Source: JAUWKC01 sp035529895
GTDB taxonomy: Bacteria > Planctomycetota > Phycisphaerae > Sedimentisphaerales > Anaerobacaceae
Direction of reading: 5' to 3'
Length of the DNA stretch: 64,000 nucleotides
Assembly (NCBI GenBank): GCA_035529895.1
Contig: DATKVV010000039.1
Span: forward strand, 23,123-87,122
In this document: positions 51,864-60,438 of the stretch, piece by piece
How the letters are laid out: the number at the start of each line of letters is the position of its first letter
Numbering within the stretch: the stretch's first letter is position 1
Made by a program: the position numbers and the translations under genes
The notes under the pieces: model-generated
What the model was told of the DNA's origin: nothing
Seen by the model: the letters and a program-made list of their open reading frames with translations, nothing else
Database searches by the model: none

Positions 51864-52333
51864 CCAGGCCTGTCGAAACGCCGGCCCGATTTCGCGCCGC
51901 ACGCCTATTCCGCTCTTGAGGCCGCGCTCTATTTTAGAGCGTCTAACAGAATAAGTGTCGTTGCGAGCAGAAAAAGCCTGCCCTGGGCCGACCCGAAGGG
52001 CCGCAGGCGGCGCGGCAATCCGGGGCCATCCGCAAGGCGAAAGCCCATTTTGTCAGAAGCCCTTTCATAACCTCCCAGATGGGCCGTTTTTAGCCCTGCA
52101 AACGCGATTTCTTGAGGTTCTGAAATATGCTGTAGGGATTCCTGGTTTGTCGCGAGATTTGACTTGTGCCGGGTTTCCTATTTGAAGCAGCGCGCAAAAC
52201 GGAAATTTGACGGGTCGAATAAATTTCAGCAAAAATTTAGGGAACAAAAGGCTGGGTTTGCGCATCTCTATTCAAAAAGGCAGTGAGAATACCGGGCTTT
52301 TTGCCGTTTTTTCAAAAAACTGTGAGCAACTAC

Positions 52334-52362
52334 TTGATTTTTCTAATCTGATGCATTATAAG
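52334..52362 (+). promoter_or_regulatory. Promoter of pseudopilin 1 in the duplicated block
   Basis: TTGATT (52334-52339), 17-base spacer, TATAAG (52357-52362). The same elements with the same spacing are found in copy 2. Confidence 0.55.
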
Positions 52363-52542
52363 TGTGATTGACACAAAAACATGAGCCATGCAGCTAAGCT
52401 GTTGGTGAATATGGACGTAACACTCGTTTCGTTTGTCACACCCGAATGGTCGCGAAAGCGGGACGTATTGAGTTGATGCGACTCCGCAGATAGGCAATAG
52501 TTGGGGAAACCCTGATTGGAGAAGGAAGGAGATAATAAAACT
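52363..52542 (+). promoter_or_regulatory. Conserved structured 5' leader of pseudopilin 1
   Basis: A leader of about 175 bases between promoter and ATG. It contains the palindrome CAGCTAAGCTG, a GAAA-loop hairpin in GTCGCGAAAGCGGGAC and a second one in GGGGAAACCC, then GAAGGAAGGAG as ribosome-binding site. About 97 percent identical to 54097-54276. No named riboswitch fits. Confidence 0.5.
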
Positions 52543-53472
52543 ATGAACAAGCGAGAAGGTTTTACGCTGATAGAGCTGTTGGTGGTGATAGCCATAATTG
52601 CCTTATTGATGTCGATGCTCGTGCCGGCGCTGAATAAGGCAAAGGCTCAGGCAAAGTCGGCGGCTTGTCTTTCCAACCTGCATCAGTTGGGTCTTGCCGC
52701 CCAGATGTTTTTGAGCGACCATGAAGGTCAGTTGTCGGACGACCTCGGCAGCCTCGGGTTCCTGCCCGGCGGACGTGATAGTCAGGGCAGAGTCGATGAA
52801 AAGATGTGGCCTTACTATAAGAACGTGAAACTCCTTCTGTGCCCAAGCGCCACAAAGCCGGCAGTGTCCCTTCCAATACCCCCAACGACGACGGAGATGG
52901 AAGAAGAAGGAGTCCAGGGTGGAAAGTTTAATGCCTCTGCGGACTGGCACTGGGCTCAGGATATCACGTGGGAGAAGGTGCCCCCCCCGGGTAGGTGGTA
53001 CCTGCACAGCTACGCGAGAAACGGGTACATAACCGGGAACACCGAGAATGTCCGGGGTACGTGCGAGACCGGCGAGTATTCAAAACTGCCGACGCCGCCG
53101 GACGGCGGGCCGAGGTCCTGGGGATGCGTGGACGTGTTGGCGGCTAAAGGGGCGGCTCAGGTCCCGCTGTTTCTCGACTCCGGGGGCGGCGGCGGTTCTT
53201 CCTGCGAGAACGATAAGCCTCCCGAATATGACGGCCAGCTTTACTACCACAAGCCGATGAATATAAACGAAATCAGGAGCTTTTGCATCAATCGCCACAA
53301 CGGCTACATCAACGCTGTTTTCCTCGATTTCCACGTCAGCAGAGTCTCGCTCAAGGGCTTATGGATGGTGAAGTGGTGTCGCTACTGGAACTATGGCATC
53401 GAAGCATTTCCACTGCCCACCGACTGGGACAACCCGAATCATTGGATGTACGGCATGCCGTTTGAGTATTAA
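52543..53472 (+). CDS. H-type pseudopilin
   Basis: A 309-residue pseudopilin with start NKREGFTLIELLVVIAII and post-helix CLSNLHQLGLAAQMFLSDHEG. The periplasmic part includes KNVKLLLCPSATKP, a Gly-rich DSGGGGGSSC stretch and the C-terminal INEIRSFCINRHNGYINAVF with FLDFHVSRVSLKGLW. Peptidase cleavage after Gly is expected. ATG 52543 follows GAAGGAAGGAG; a TTG at 52516 is in frame but would separate the leader peptide. It has a tandem paralog 0.8 kb downstream. Confidence 0.9.
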   Translation: MNKREGFTLIELLVVIAIIALLMSMLVPALNKAKAQAKSAACLSNLHQLGLAAQMFLSDHEGQLSDDLGSLGFLPGGRDSQGRVDEKMWPYYKNVKLLLCPSATKPAVSLPIPPTTTEMEEEGVQGGKFNASADWHWAQDITWEKVPPPGRWYLHSYARNGYITGNTENVRGTCETGEYSKLPTPPDGGPRSWGCVDVLAAKGAAQVPLFLDSGGGGGSSCENDKPPEYDGQLYYHKPMNINEIRSFCINRHNGYINAVFLDFHVSRVSLKGLWMVKWCRYWNYGIEAFPLPTDWDNPNHWMYGMPFEY

Positions 53473-54067
53473 TAAATCTGCCCTCCGGAGCGGCTGCTCC
53501 GCGACAGACCATAGATTAGCCGCTATGGATGGGTAGTGCGCCGGAGTATTGACGCCCTGCCGGTCAATGTGGTTGTGCCCTGACAAGGCTGGTAGGCCCC
53601 TACCTATCGATGGACGTCTCGAAACACGGGCCCGATTTCACCCCCGACGCCTATTCCGCTTTTCAGGCCGCGACCTATTTTATCGCGTCTAACAGAAAGA
53701 GCGTCATTGCGAGCAGAAAAAGCCTGCCTTGAGCCGAGCCGAAGGGGCGCAGGCGGCGCGGCAATCCGGGGCCATCCGCAGAGCGAAAGCCAATTTGTTA
53801 GAAGCCATTTCGTAACATCCCAGATGGGCAGTTTTTAGCCCTGCAAACGCGGTTTCTTGAGGTTATGAAATATGCGGTAGGGATTCCTGGTTTGCCGCGA
53901 GATTTGACTTATGCCGGATTTCCCATTTGAAGCAGGGCAGCAAAGCGGAAATTTGAGCAAAATTAATGGAACAGAAGGCCGGATTTGCGCATCTTTACCA
54001 AAAAGCAGTGAGAATGCGAGCTTATTGCAGCTTCTTTGACAAAAATGCGAGCAACTGCTTCCGAGAC

Positions 54068-54096
54068 TTGATTTTTCTAACCTGATACATTATAGG
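54068..54096 (+). promoter_or_regulatory. Promoter of pseudopilin 2 in the duplicated block
   Basis: TTGATT (54068-54073), 17-base spacer, TATAGG (54091-54096). Confidence 0.5.
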
Positions 54097-54276
54097 CGTG
54101 ATTGACACAAAAACATGAGCCATACAGCTAAGCTGTTGGTGAATATGGACGTAACACTCGTTTCGTTTGTCACACCCGAATGGTCGCGAAAGCGGGACGT
54201 ATCGAGTTGATGCGACTCCGCAGATAGGCAATAGTTGGGGAAACCCTGATTGGAGAAGGAAGGAGATAATAAAATT
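54097..54276 (+). promoter_or_regulatory. Conserved structured 5' leader of pseudopilin 2
   Basis: The same leader as at 52363-52542, with only a handful of substitutions. Both GAAA-loop hairpins, the CAGCTAAGCTG palindrome and the GAAGGAAGGAG ribosome-binding site are unchanged. Confidence 0.5.
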
Positions 54277-55173
54277 ATGAACAAGCGAGAAGGTTTTACG
54301 CTGATAGAGCTGTTGGTGGTGATAGCCATAATTGCCTTATTGATGTCGATGCTCGTGCCGGCGCTGAATAAGGCAAAGGCTCAGGCAAAAGCGGCGGCTT
54401 GTCTTTCCAACCTGCATCAGTGGGCCCTCATCTGCCAGATGTTTTTAGTCGACAATGAAGGTAAGTTTGCAGACGGCCTGGATGGCCTCGAGTGGTTCCC
54501 CAGCAAAGATCGGGATACCGGCAAAATCAATGAAAACCTGTGGGCCTATTGCAAAAACTTGAAATTCCGTCTGTGCCCAAGCGCCACAAAGACATCATTG
54601 GACCTCCCAGTGCCCCCACCGAAGGTCGGCCCCAACTGGGATAAAAGGCCCGGTGGAAGGTTTAATGCCGCTGCGAAATGGAAAGAGGCCGCGGATATCA
54701 CGTGGGAGAAAGTCGACTCCCTGGGTAAATGGTACCTCCATAGCTACGGCAAGAACGGCTACATGACCAGCGATACCGGGAATGTGCGGGGCCCAAGTTC
54801 GGAGTATAACCTGCCAAAGCCCGAGACCGGCTCGAGAGCCTGGGGATGCGTAAACGTTTTGGAGGTCAGAGAGGCGGCTCGCGTCCCGTTGATTCTGGAC
54901 GGTGGCGGCGGCTGTCCCATCGAGACTGACAACCCTCCCGCGTACCCCGATGAGGCTTACAACTCCAATCCAATGAATTATCAGGAAATGAGGAGCTTTT
55001 GCATCAATCGCCACAATGGGTACGTCAATTCTGCCTTCCTCGATTTCCACGCCGGCAGGGTCGCGCTCAAGAGCTTGTGGATGCTGAAGTGGTGTCGCGG
55101 CTGGGGCTGCCCCACCCAAATCCCGCCGCCCACCAATTGGCCGGTGTGGATGGAGAATACGCCGGAGTATTGA
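54277..55173 (+). CDS. H-type pseudopilin
   Basis: A 298-residue paralog of the protein at 52543. The first 38 residues are identical; later parts share the frame of KNLKFRLCPSATKT, LHSYGKNGYMT and QEMRSFCINRHNGYVNSAFLD but differ in detail. The post-helix segment is CLSNLHQWALICQMFLVDNEG. It is expected to be a minor pseudopilin with a distinct surface. It converges on ptsI. Confidence 0.9.
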   Translation: MNKREGFTLIELLVVIAIIALLMSMLVPALNKAKAQAKAAACLSNLHQWALICQMFLVDNEGKFADGLDGLEWFPSKDRDTGKINENLWAYCKNLKFRLCPSATKTSLDLPVPPPKVGPNWDKRPGGRFNAAAKWKEAADITWEKVDSLGKWYLHSYGKNGYMTSDTGNVRGPSSEYNLPKPETGSRAWGCVNVLEVREAARVPLILDGGGGCPIETDNPPAYPDEAYNSNPMNYQEMRSFCINRHNGYVNSAFLDFHAGRVALKSLWMLKWCRGWGCPTQIPPPTNWPVWMENTPEY

Positions 55174-55238
55174 CGCTTTGCCGGTCAATGTAATTGCAGC
55201 GTGCTCGGCTGTCTTGCTCTTGTGCTGGGCCGGCGCGG

Positions 55239-56978
55239 TCAAAAGGCCTCGGGCAGGATTTTTCTGGCGGCGTCGCGCAGGTAATTTGAAATCTGTCTCT
55301 CGGAGTTCATGCCGATAGTCTTTCTGGCCGTGCTGTTGCACTCTTCCATCGTTACCGAGCGAATCATTTGCTTTATTTCCGGTATCATCGGCGGCGTCAG
55401 CGACATCTTTCTGACCCCCATACCCAGAAGCAGCATAACGTACTCCGGCTCCGAAGCCATCTCGCCGCAGATACTGACGTCTATTTGCGCCTTGTGGCCA
55501 TCCTGAATAACCGTGCGGATAAGCCTCAGGACCGCCGGGTCCGCCGAGGAGTACAGCGTGGAAACCAGCTCGTTGCCCCTGTCCACCGCCAGAGTGTACT
55601 GGGTAAGGTCGTTGGTTCCGATGCTGAAGAAATCGACATCTCGCGCGAGCGTCGAAGCCGTCAGGGCCGCCGACGGCGTTTCAATCATAATCCCTATCTT
55701 GATATTCCTGTTGTACGCTATGGATTCCTCGTCGAGGTCTTCCATCACGTCGCGCAGTATCATCTTGGCCTGCATCAGCTCCTGCAGATTCGTAATCAGA
55801 GGAAACATTATGCTCACATCGCCGAGGACCGACGCCCGCAGAATTGCGTGAAGCTGCGCCTTGAACATCATAAGGTTCTGCAGGCAGAACCGGATGGACC
55901 GAAGACCGAGGAACGGGTTCGGCTCAGGAGCAAAACGCTTGCTTTGGGTATATTTGTCCGCTCCAAGGTCCACTGTCCTTATCACCACGGGTCGATGCTT
56001 GAAAACTCCGACCGTCTCGGCGTACGCCCGATAGTGCTCCTGCTCCGTAGGTTCGCTCGGACTGTTAAGGTACAGAAACTCCGTACGGTATAATCCTATG
56101 CCCTCCCCGCCTTTTTGCAGAACCAGCTCCGCCTCTTCCGGAAACTCGATGTTGCCCAGCAGTGTTATTTTTACACCGTCGCGCGTTACCGCCGGCTTTG
56201 CCCTTATGGCGTCGAGCTTGTGCTCCAGCTCGACAAAGCCGTGTGAATACTCCTGGTACTGTCGGATTGTCTCCTCATCCGGATTAACGATGACGATGCC
56301 GCGGTTGCCGTCGATAATGACGCTGTCTCCTCCGCTGATGTCTTCGGTAAGGTCTTCCAGCGCGACCACCGCCGGAATCCCCAGAGACCTTGCGACAATG
56401 GCCGTGTGGCTCGTTCTTCCGCCGGCGTCGGTGGCCAGACCCTTTACGAATTTCTTGTCAAACCCCGCCGTCTGCGTAGGGCTCAGTTCGCGGGCGACAA
56501 TCGCCACCTCTTCCGTCAGGTGCTCCACGTCCTCCCGCTTTTTCCCCAGAAGCTGTCTCAAAAGCCGCCTCTCAATGTCGTATATGTCCGCCGCACGTTC
56601 ACTGATATAAGCGTCTTTTACCTTCGTAAAATGCGCCGCAATCTCCCGCAGCGTCGTCGAGACCGCGTACTCGGCGGTCACCGACTCGGAATGAATCAGG
56701 TCCGTTATCTTCCTGCGCAGGCTCCGGTCGCGCAGAAAACGCAGATGCACCGCGAATATATCTCTTATCTTGCCCTCTTTAATCTGGTCCTGCGCCGCTT
56801 CGAACTCCGTCAACTCTTCGATGGCATCCCTGAACGCGTTCCGCGCGCGCTGGGCTTCTATCAACCGCTGCGACGGTGATATTGTGCGCCGGGGAATGCG
56901 ATAGTCCTCCGAATCAATAATCAGCGCCTTGGCTATTGCCACCCCCGGCGATACGGGGACGCCTTTCTTTATTTCCAT
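55239..56978 (-). CDS. ptsI: PTS enzyme I (phosphoenolpyruvate-protein phosphotransferase)
   Basis: A 579-residue cytoplasmic enzyme that takes phosphate from phosphoenolpyruvate and passes it to HPr. The phosphohistidine lies in GGRTSHTAIVARSLGIPAV. The C-terminal barrel has the substrate and metal motifs GLYRTEFLYL, FSIGTNDLTQYTLAVDR and the active-site Cys in SICGEMASEPEYVMLLLG. No GAF domain is present, so it is the ptsI rather than the ptsP type. It is last in a five-gene minus-strand run. Confidence 0.95.
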   Translation of the reverse strand: MEIKKGVPVSPGVAIAKALIIDSEDYRIPRRTISPSQRLIEAQRARNAFRDAIEELTEFEAAQDQIKEGKIRDIFAVHLRFLRDRSLRRKITDLIHSESVTAEYAVSTTLREIAAHFTKVKDAYISERAADIYDIERRLLRQLLGKKREDVEHLTEEVAIVARELSPTQTAGFDKKFVKGLATDAGGRTSHTAIVARSLGIPAVVALEDLTEDISGGDSVIIDGNRGIVIVNPDEETIRQYQEYSHGFVELEHKLDAIRAKPAVTRDGVKITLLGNIEFPEEAELVLQKGGEGIGLYRTEFLYLNSPSEPTEQEHYRAYAETVGVFKHRPVVIRTVDLGADKYTQSKRFAPEPNPFLGLRSIRFCLQNLMMFKAQLHAILRASVLGDVSIMFPLITNLQELMQAKMILRDVMEDLDEESIAYNRNIKIGIMIETPSAALTASTLARDVDFFSIGTNDLTQYTLAVDRGNELVSTLYSSADPAVLRLIRTVIQDGHKAQIDVSICGEMASEPEYVMLLLGMGVRKMSLTPPMIPEIKQMIRSVTMEECNSTARKTIGMNSERQISNYLRDAARKILPEAF

Positions 56979-56997
56979 TGCACCACTCTGCCGGAAT

Positions 56998-57336
56998 CTA
57001 TTCCTGCTTTACTGTTTGTTTGTCCTTGGCCGGCGGCGGCTCGCCGAACATCTTGTGCTCCACAAGCTCCCGCAAAGCATTCACCGCCTCTTCGGCGTCC
57101 GCTCCTTCGGCTCTGATTGTCAATTTCGTGCCGCACGTTGCAGCAAGCATGCTCATCTGCATAATACTCTTGCCGTCAACATTGTTTTCGGTGTTGCTGA
57201 CCGTAATGTCGCATTCGAACCGGTTGGCAACGTCAACAAACTGCATTGCCGGACGCATATGAAGCCCGTCTGCATTCTTTATCTCTACTTGTGCTTCACA
57301 AACCACTTTCTCTAACGTATCCTCTTCTGCCTGCAC
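56998..57336 (-). CDS. ptsH: HPr-family phosphocarrier
   Basis: A 112-residue HPr protein. The phosphohistidine is in NADGLHMRPAMQF, and DGKSIMQMSMLAA contains the serine position that HPr kinase uses in many bacteria. Extensions of about 10 residues at the N-terminus and 15 at the C-terminus (EPPPAKDKQTVKQE) are unusual. The start is GTG with GGGAG upstream. It lies 19 bases before ptsI. Confidence 0.93.
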   Translation of the reverse strand: MQAEEDTLEKVVCEAQVEIKNADGLHMRPAMQFVDVANRFECDITVSNTENNVDGKSIMQMSMLAATCGTKLTIRAEGADAEEAVNALRELVEHKMFGEPPPAKDKQTVKQE

Positions 57337-57366
57337 CTTCAGGCTCCCGGCCCTGATATCGCTGGA

Positions 57367-57843
57367 TTATTGCAGAGACGGATTCTCATCCGCCTCCTGC
57401 AGCAGGTCCTTGACCTCTTCGACCGTCCGAGACTGTCTGAGGAACTTGCGGAATTTATCCTGCTGCAAGTGCCTGAAAATCTTTTCCATTGCCTGCAAAT
57501 GCCTGTCGGGATTGTCCAGGGGGCTTACCAAAAGAATTACCGAATAAACCGGCTGCTTGTCGAGCGCAGAAAAATCAATCCCTGTGTGGATTTGCCCAAT
57601 CGCCGCTATTACATCCTTCACGGCATTATGTTTTACATGAGGCAGCGCGATGCCTTTGCCCATTCCCGTACTTGCCTCATTTTCTCTTTTTATCACCGCC
57701 TCGATGATTTCTGCACACTTTCCCTTCCTGATTCGCCCGGCTTTCTCAAGCGCCGAAACGAGCTCTGCTATCACGCCGTCCCGATCCTTTGACTCCAATT
57801 CGAGAATGGTGGCGTCAAAGCAGACAAAATCCGTAAACTTCAT
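57367..57843 (-). CDS. ptsN: PTS EIIA (PtsN/fructose-mannitol type)
   Basis: A 158-residue EIIA protein. The phosphohistidine is in GMGKGIALPHVKH, and ENEASTGMG before it and VILLVSPLDNPDRHLQAMEKI after it are typical. No EIIB or EIIC domain or gene is next to it. The setting, with hpf upstream and HPr and enzyme I downstream, points to a regulatory PTS-Ntr role rather than sugar uptake. Confidence 0.92.
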   Translation of the reverse strand: MKFTDFVCFDATILELESKDRDGVIAELVSALEKAGRIRKGKCAEIIEAVIKRENEASTGMGKGIALPHVKHNAVKDVIAAIGQIHTGIDFSALDKQPVYSVILLVSPLDNPDRHLQAMEKIFRHLQQDKFRKFLRQSRTVEEVKDLLQEADENPSLQ

Positions 57844-57934
57844 CCTGTCTCCCCAAAAAACATCTCTTCCAGACTCTTACACGCCCTTGTCAGCAATCCT
57901 GACAACGGTAAAATCGCAAAAAAAACGTCTCATA

Positions 57935-58249
57935 TCAGCCGGTACTGTTGGTGTGTTTGTTGTCCCGTTCCTTGCCCTTTCTCCTTTTTAGTTGTCTCTC
58001 AAGCTTGTGCACCGCCTCATCGATACATTTGTAGGCGTCTTGCCCCGTTCCCTTTCCGACAAAAACCTTATTACGTACTCCACTGACAATTATTTCCACA
58101 CTGAGGCCGCCGCCCTCGCTGCCGTCAATAATAACCTCGACCCGGTTGATACGGTCGTAGTACCTCGGAAACTTTGCGCTCTTTTTCTCCGCGTACCCTT
58201 TGAGGTCCTCCGTTATTTCCAGATGCTTGCCGGTAATAGTAAACAGCAC
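57935..58249 (-). CDS. hpf: Ribosome hibernation promoting factor
   Basis: A 104-residue short-form HPF/RaiA protein that binds the decoding centre of idle ribosomes. Start MLFTITGKHLEITEDLKGYAEKK and the end DAYKCIDEAVHKLERQLKRRKGK are typical. The C-terminal dimerisation domain of long HPF is absent. It follows the DUF502 gene by 47 bases and precedes ptsN by 91, as in the rpoN-hpf-ptsN order of proteobacteria. Confidence 0.94.
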   Translation of the reverse strand: MLFTITGKHLEITEDLKGYAEKKSAKFPRYYDRINRVEVIIDGSEGGGLSVEIIVSGVRNKVFVGKGTGQDAYKCIDEAVHKLERQLKRRKGKERDNKHTNSTG

Positions 58250-58296
58250 AATGGTTCTCCTTGACTATTTTGCACAAAAATCCGTTCTTACCTGTT

Positions 58297-59067
58297 TCAG
58301 TCTTCCCACTCAGGCTCCGGTAATGCCGCCGATACCGCTCTGCCGCCCGGCGCTATCACTCCGCCGCTGATGGTAAACCTTACCGCTTCCTCTATCGTCA
58401 TATCCAGTTCTATTGTGTGTTTCCTGGGGACAATTATCACAAAGCCGGTAAACGGCGTCGGCGAAGTCGGTATTAAAACCGTAAGAAGCTCCTTTTTTAT
58501 ATTGTCTGACACCTTCTCGAGCCCCGAGCCCGTAACAAAGCCCATCGACCATATCCCCTTGCGAGGGTACTCCACCGCTACCACTCTCTTGAACAGTCTT
58601 CTGTGCTCTTCCTGCTGCGTCAGCAGAAAATCCGTAACCTGTTTTATGTATGGATATACCCGCCTTAACAGCGGCGTGTTCATTATGAATTTCTCGACGG
58701 CGCGCCACAGACTCCGCCCGACCACGCTGGCTAAAACCGCACCCACGATGCACACAGCCACCAGCGCGATAAGGAAACCCGCTATGGTTAAGGCCGCCTC
58801 AATCCATAACTTATTCAGCTCCGCCTCGGCGCCCCCGGCAAATATTATCACCTTTTCCAAACCGTGCGTTATGTGCACGCTGATATTGCCGTGGATAAAC
58901 CCGAACACCTCAACGAATATCCAGATTGTAAGCACCGTCGGCAGCAATACTGCAAGTCCACGCAGAAAATACGTTTTGAAGCGTCCGGCCACCGATATAT
59001 CCTGAAAAAAGCCCTTTCCTGTTATCTGCCCGACAGTTCCTGCTCTTGTGAGGGCGCCTGAAAGCAC
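58297..59067 (-). CDS. DUF502 membrane protein
   Basis: A 256-residue protein of the DUF502 family. Two N-terminal membrane helices (RGLAVLLPTVLTIWIFVEVF and AALTIAGFLIALVAVCIVGAVLA) are followed by the conserved PLLRRVYPYIKQVTDFLL, RVVAVEYPRKGIWSMGFVTG and VLIPTSPTPFTGFVIIVPR segments. The function is unknown. The frame starts at GTG 59067; a later start nearer the FKTYFLRG segment is possible. First gene of the hpf-PTS run. Confidence 0.88.
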   Translation of the reverse strand: MLSGALTRAGTVGQITGKGFFQDISVAGRFKTYFLRGLAVLLPTVLTIWIFVEVFGFIHGNISVHITHGLEKVIIFAGGAEAELNKLWIEAALTIAGFLIALVAVCIVGAVLASVVGRSLWRAVEKFIMNTPLLRRVYPYIKQVTDFLLTQQEEHRRLFKRVVAVEYPRKGIWSMGFVTGSGLEKVSDNIKKELLTVLIPTSPTPFTGFVIIVPRKHTIELDMTIEEAVRFTISGGVIAPGGRAVSAALPEPEWED

Positions 59068-59635
59068 ACCTTCCTGTCAGACCGATAAGCTACTGCATAG
59101 ACTGCCCGCAGTCAACGAAAAAGTGTTTAACGCGAAAGAAAGCTGCCTGCTTTGCCGGCGGCTCAAGCGGCGCCAAAAGCGTCCTGACCAATGGTCGTAT
59201 GCTTTTGGGCTCTTCAAGACTGCTTCTGGAACATCTTTGCTTTGAGGCTGTTGTGGACCGTAATACTACGATTCCTGGCAATGCCTGTTTTGTATACGCC
59301 CTTATAACCCGGCCCGACCGATGAATACCGCAATAAAATTCTCTTTGCTCGCCCACACCGCCGACTCGACGGGCCCCCTTGTGGCGAAAACAATCTTGCT
59401 TGCTCCCCATTGTTGAGCGCCGCCGGCCGCTGGGTAGGGGGAAATGGCCGTCTGAACCTAAGTGCTTGAAAGAAAAGAAGTTAAGTTGCGTCCTTTGTCC
59501 GGCGCCGCATATGCCCGCCGCACTTGCGAATTTGCCGCAATTACCGTTTGTAGGGCTTTTGCCGCCCCGCGGGCAGGCAGTCCGAAAAAACCACAAAAAA
59601 ACAAAAAAAATTTGGGGTTGGAGCTATTTTAGGTA

Positions 59636-59664
59636 TTGACATTCATAACTGAAACTGGTAAAGT
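59636..59664 (+). promoter_or_regulatory. Promoter-like sequence far upstream of the exported-protein gene
   Basis: TTGACA (59636-59641), 17-base spacer, TAAAGT (59659-59664), directly downstream of an A-rich tract at 59586-59610. Confidence 0.45.
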
Positions 59665-60211
59665 CGGTAAGTTGAGCAAGGTAGTGGACCGCGTGTGTAG
59701 TATGGACAGGCAGGTCTATAGGTGCTTTGCGACAGCAGGGATATGGCTCCGCCACCGTTGGGGCGGCGTAGAGACAAACAGGAGTAGAGTGTGGAGAGGA
59801 GAGCGATGAGAGCGAGGAGCGGCATAAAGCCAATTCGGGCAGGAATCCGTTTAGGGTGTCTTGTGACCCGCTCAGTAACAAGCGGCGAAGTATTTCCCTT
59901 GCGTGTACGTGTTGTTGGTTCAGGCCTCCGATATGGCCGGCCTGACCAAGCGCAGTTTGAAAACAGACAATTAATTTGTTAATAACCGGCGGAAAACGGA
60001 GGAGATGCCTATGGAGCAAGACTTACATTAATCACAACGGAGTGATTGGAACCCGACGGACTGGGAACATAATTCTTGATTCTTAGCCGTTGGCTGCGGG
60101 CAAGCCGCAGCGAAAAGTGAAGCAAAAAAAAAGATTCTTTGGAAAGTTGGAAGTTGTTTTTCTCGAAGGCAGTTGTTTTAGGTGAGCATGGCTGAATCGA
60201 CGGTGAAGGTG

Positions 60212-60231
60212 CCGGAATTGTGTAATTCCGG
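60212..60231 (+). repeat. Perfect hairpin in the leader
   Basis: CCGGAATT, loop GTGT, AATTCCGG. No T tract follows, so it is not a terminator. Confidence 0.5.
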
Positions 60232-60385
60232 GTGCTCGTTTAAGATGATGACCCTTTAGGAAGATTAAAACTGTTTAGTGGAAGGTTGTTGGAGGCGGCC
60301 GAGGAATTTTCGGTGAAGGCTTCTGAGGTGCGCTGATAACAACGTAAGGTTTTGGCTTTTTTAGCCAAAGTAAGGTACAGAAGTA

Positions 60386-60438
60386 TTTAGTTTTTGAAGG
60401 AGGAGTATTATGTGTAAAAAACTGATGTTCTTAATTTC
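60386..60438 (+). repeat. Start-site repeat, copy 1
   Basis: 53 bases covering the ribosome-binding site GAAGGAGGAG, the ATG and the first codons. They recur at 62573-62625 with two differences. Confidence 0.75.

Larger units (their letters stand above)
51873..52665 (+). repeat. Duplicated block, copy 1
   Basis: About 790 bases that recur at 53619-54399. The first 450 bases are similar but diverged; the last 310, covering promoter, leader and the first 40 codons of the pseudopilin, are almost identical between copies. After that the coding sequences diverge quickly. Confidence 0.85.
53619..54399 (+). repeat. Duplicated block, copy 2
   Basis: Second copy of the block at 51873. The intervening distance (offset about 1.74 kb) shows that one unit consists of leader plus pseudopilin gene, duplicated in tandem. 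Confidence 0.85.
59068..60409. other. Long gene-poor region and leader of an exported-protein gene
   Basis: No protein gene is supported in 1.34 kb. A promoter lies at 59636 and perfect hairpins follow: TCAGGCC/GGCCTGA (59929-59954 region), CCGGAATT/AATTCCGG (60212-60231) and TTTGGCT/AGCCAAA (60351-60369). The 740 bases from promoter to ATG 60410 may form a long untranslated leader or contain a separate RNA. Confidence 0.45.

Noticed and set aside
52430..52540. Cyclic-di-GMP (GEMM) riboswitch in the pseudopilin leader
   Set aside because: A GAAA loop followed by GGGACG looks similar, but the conserved GGCAAACC and GCAAAGCC strings of the class are missing.
59624..60019. 131-codon minus-strand frame
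   Set aside because: It covers the candidate leader on the other strand, has no ribosome-binding site and no family resemblance.
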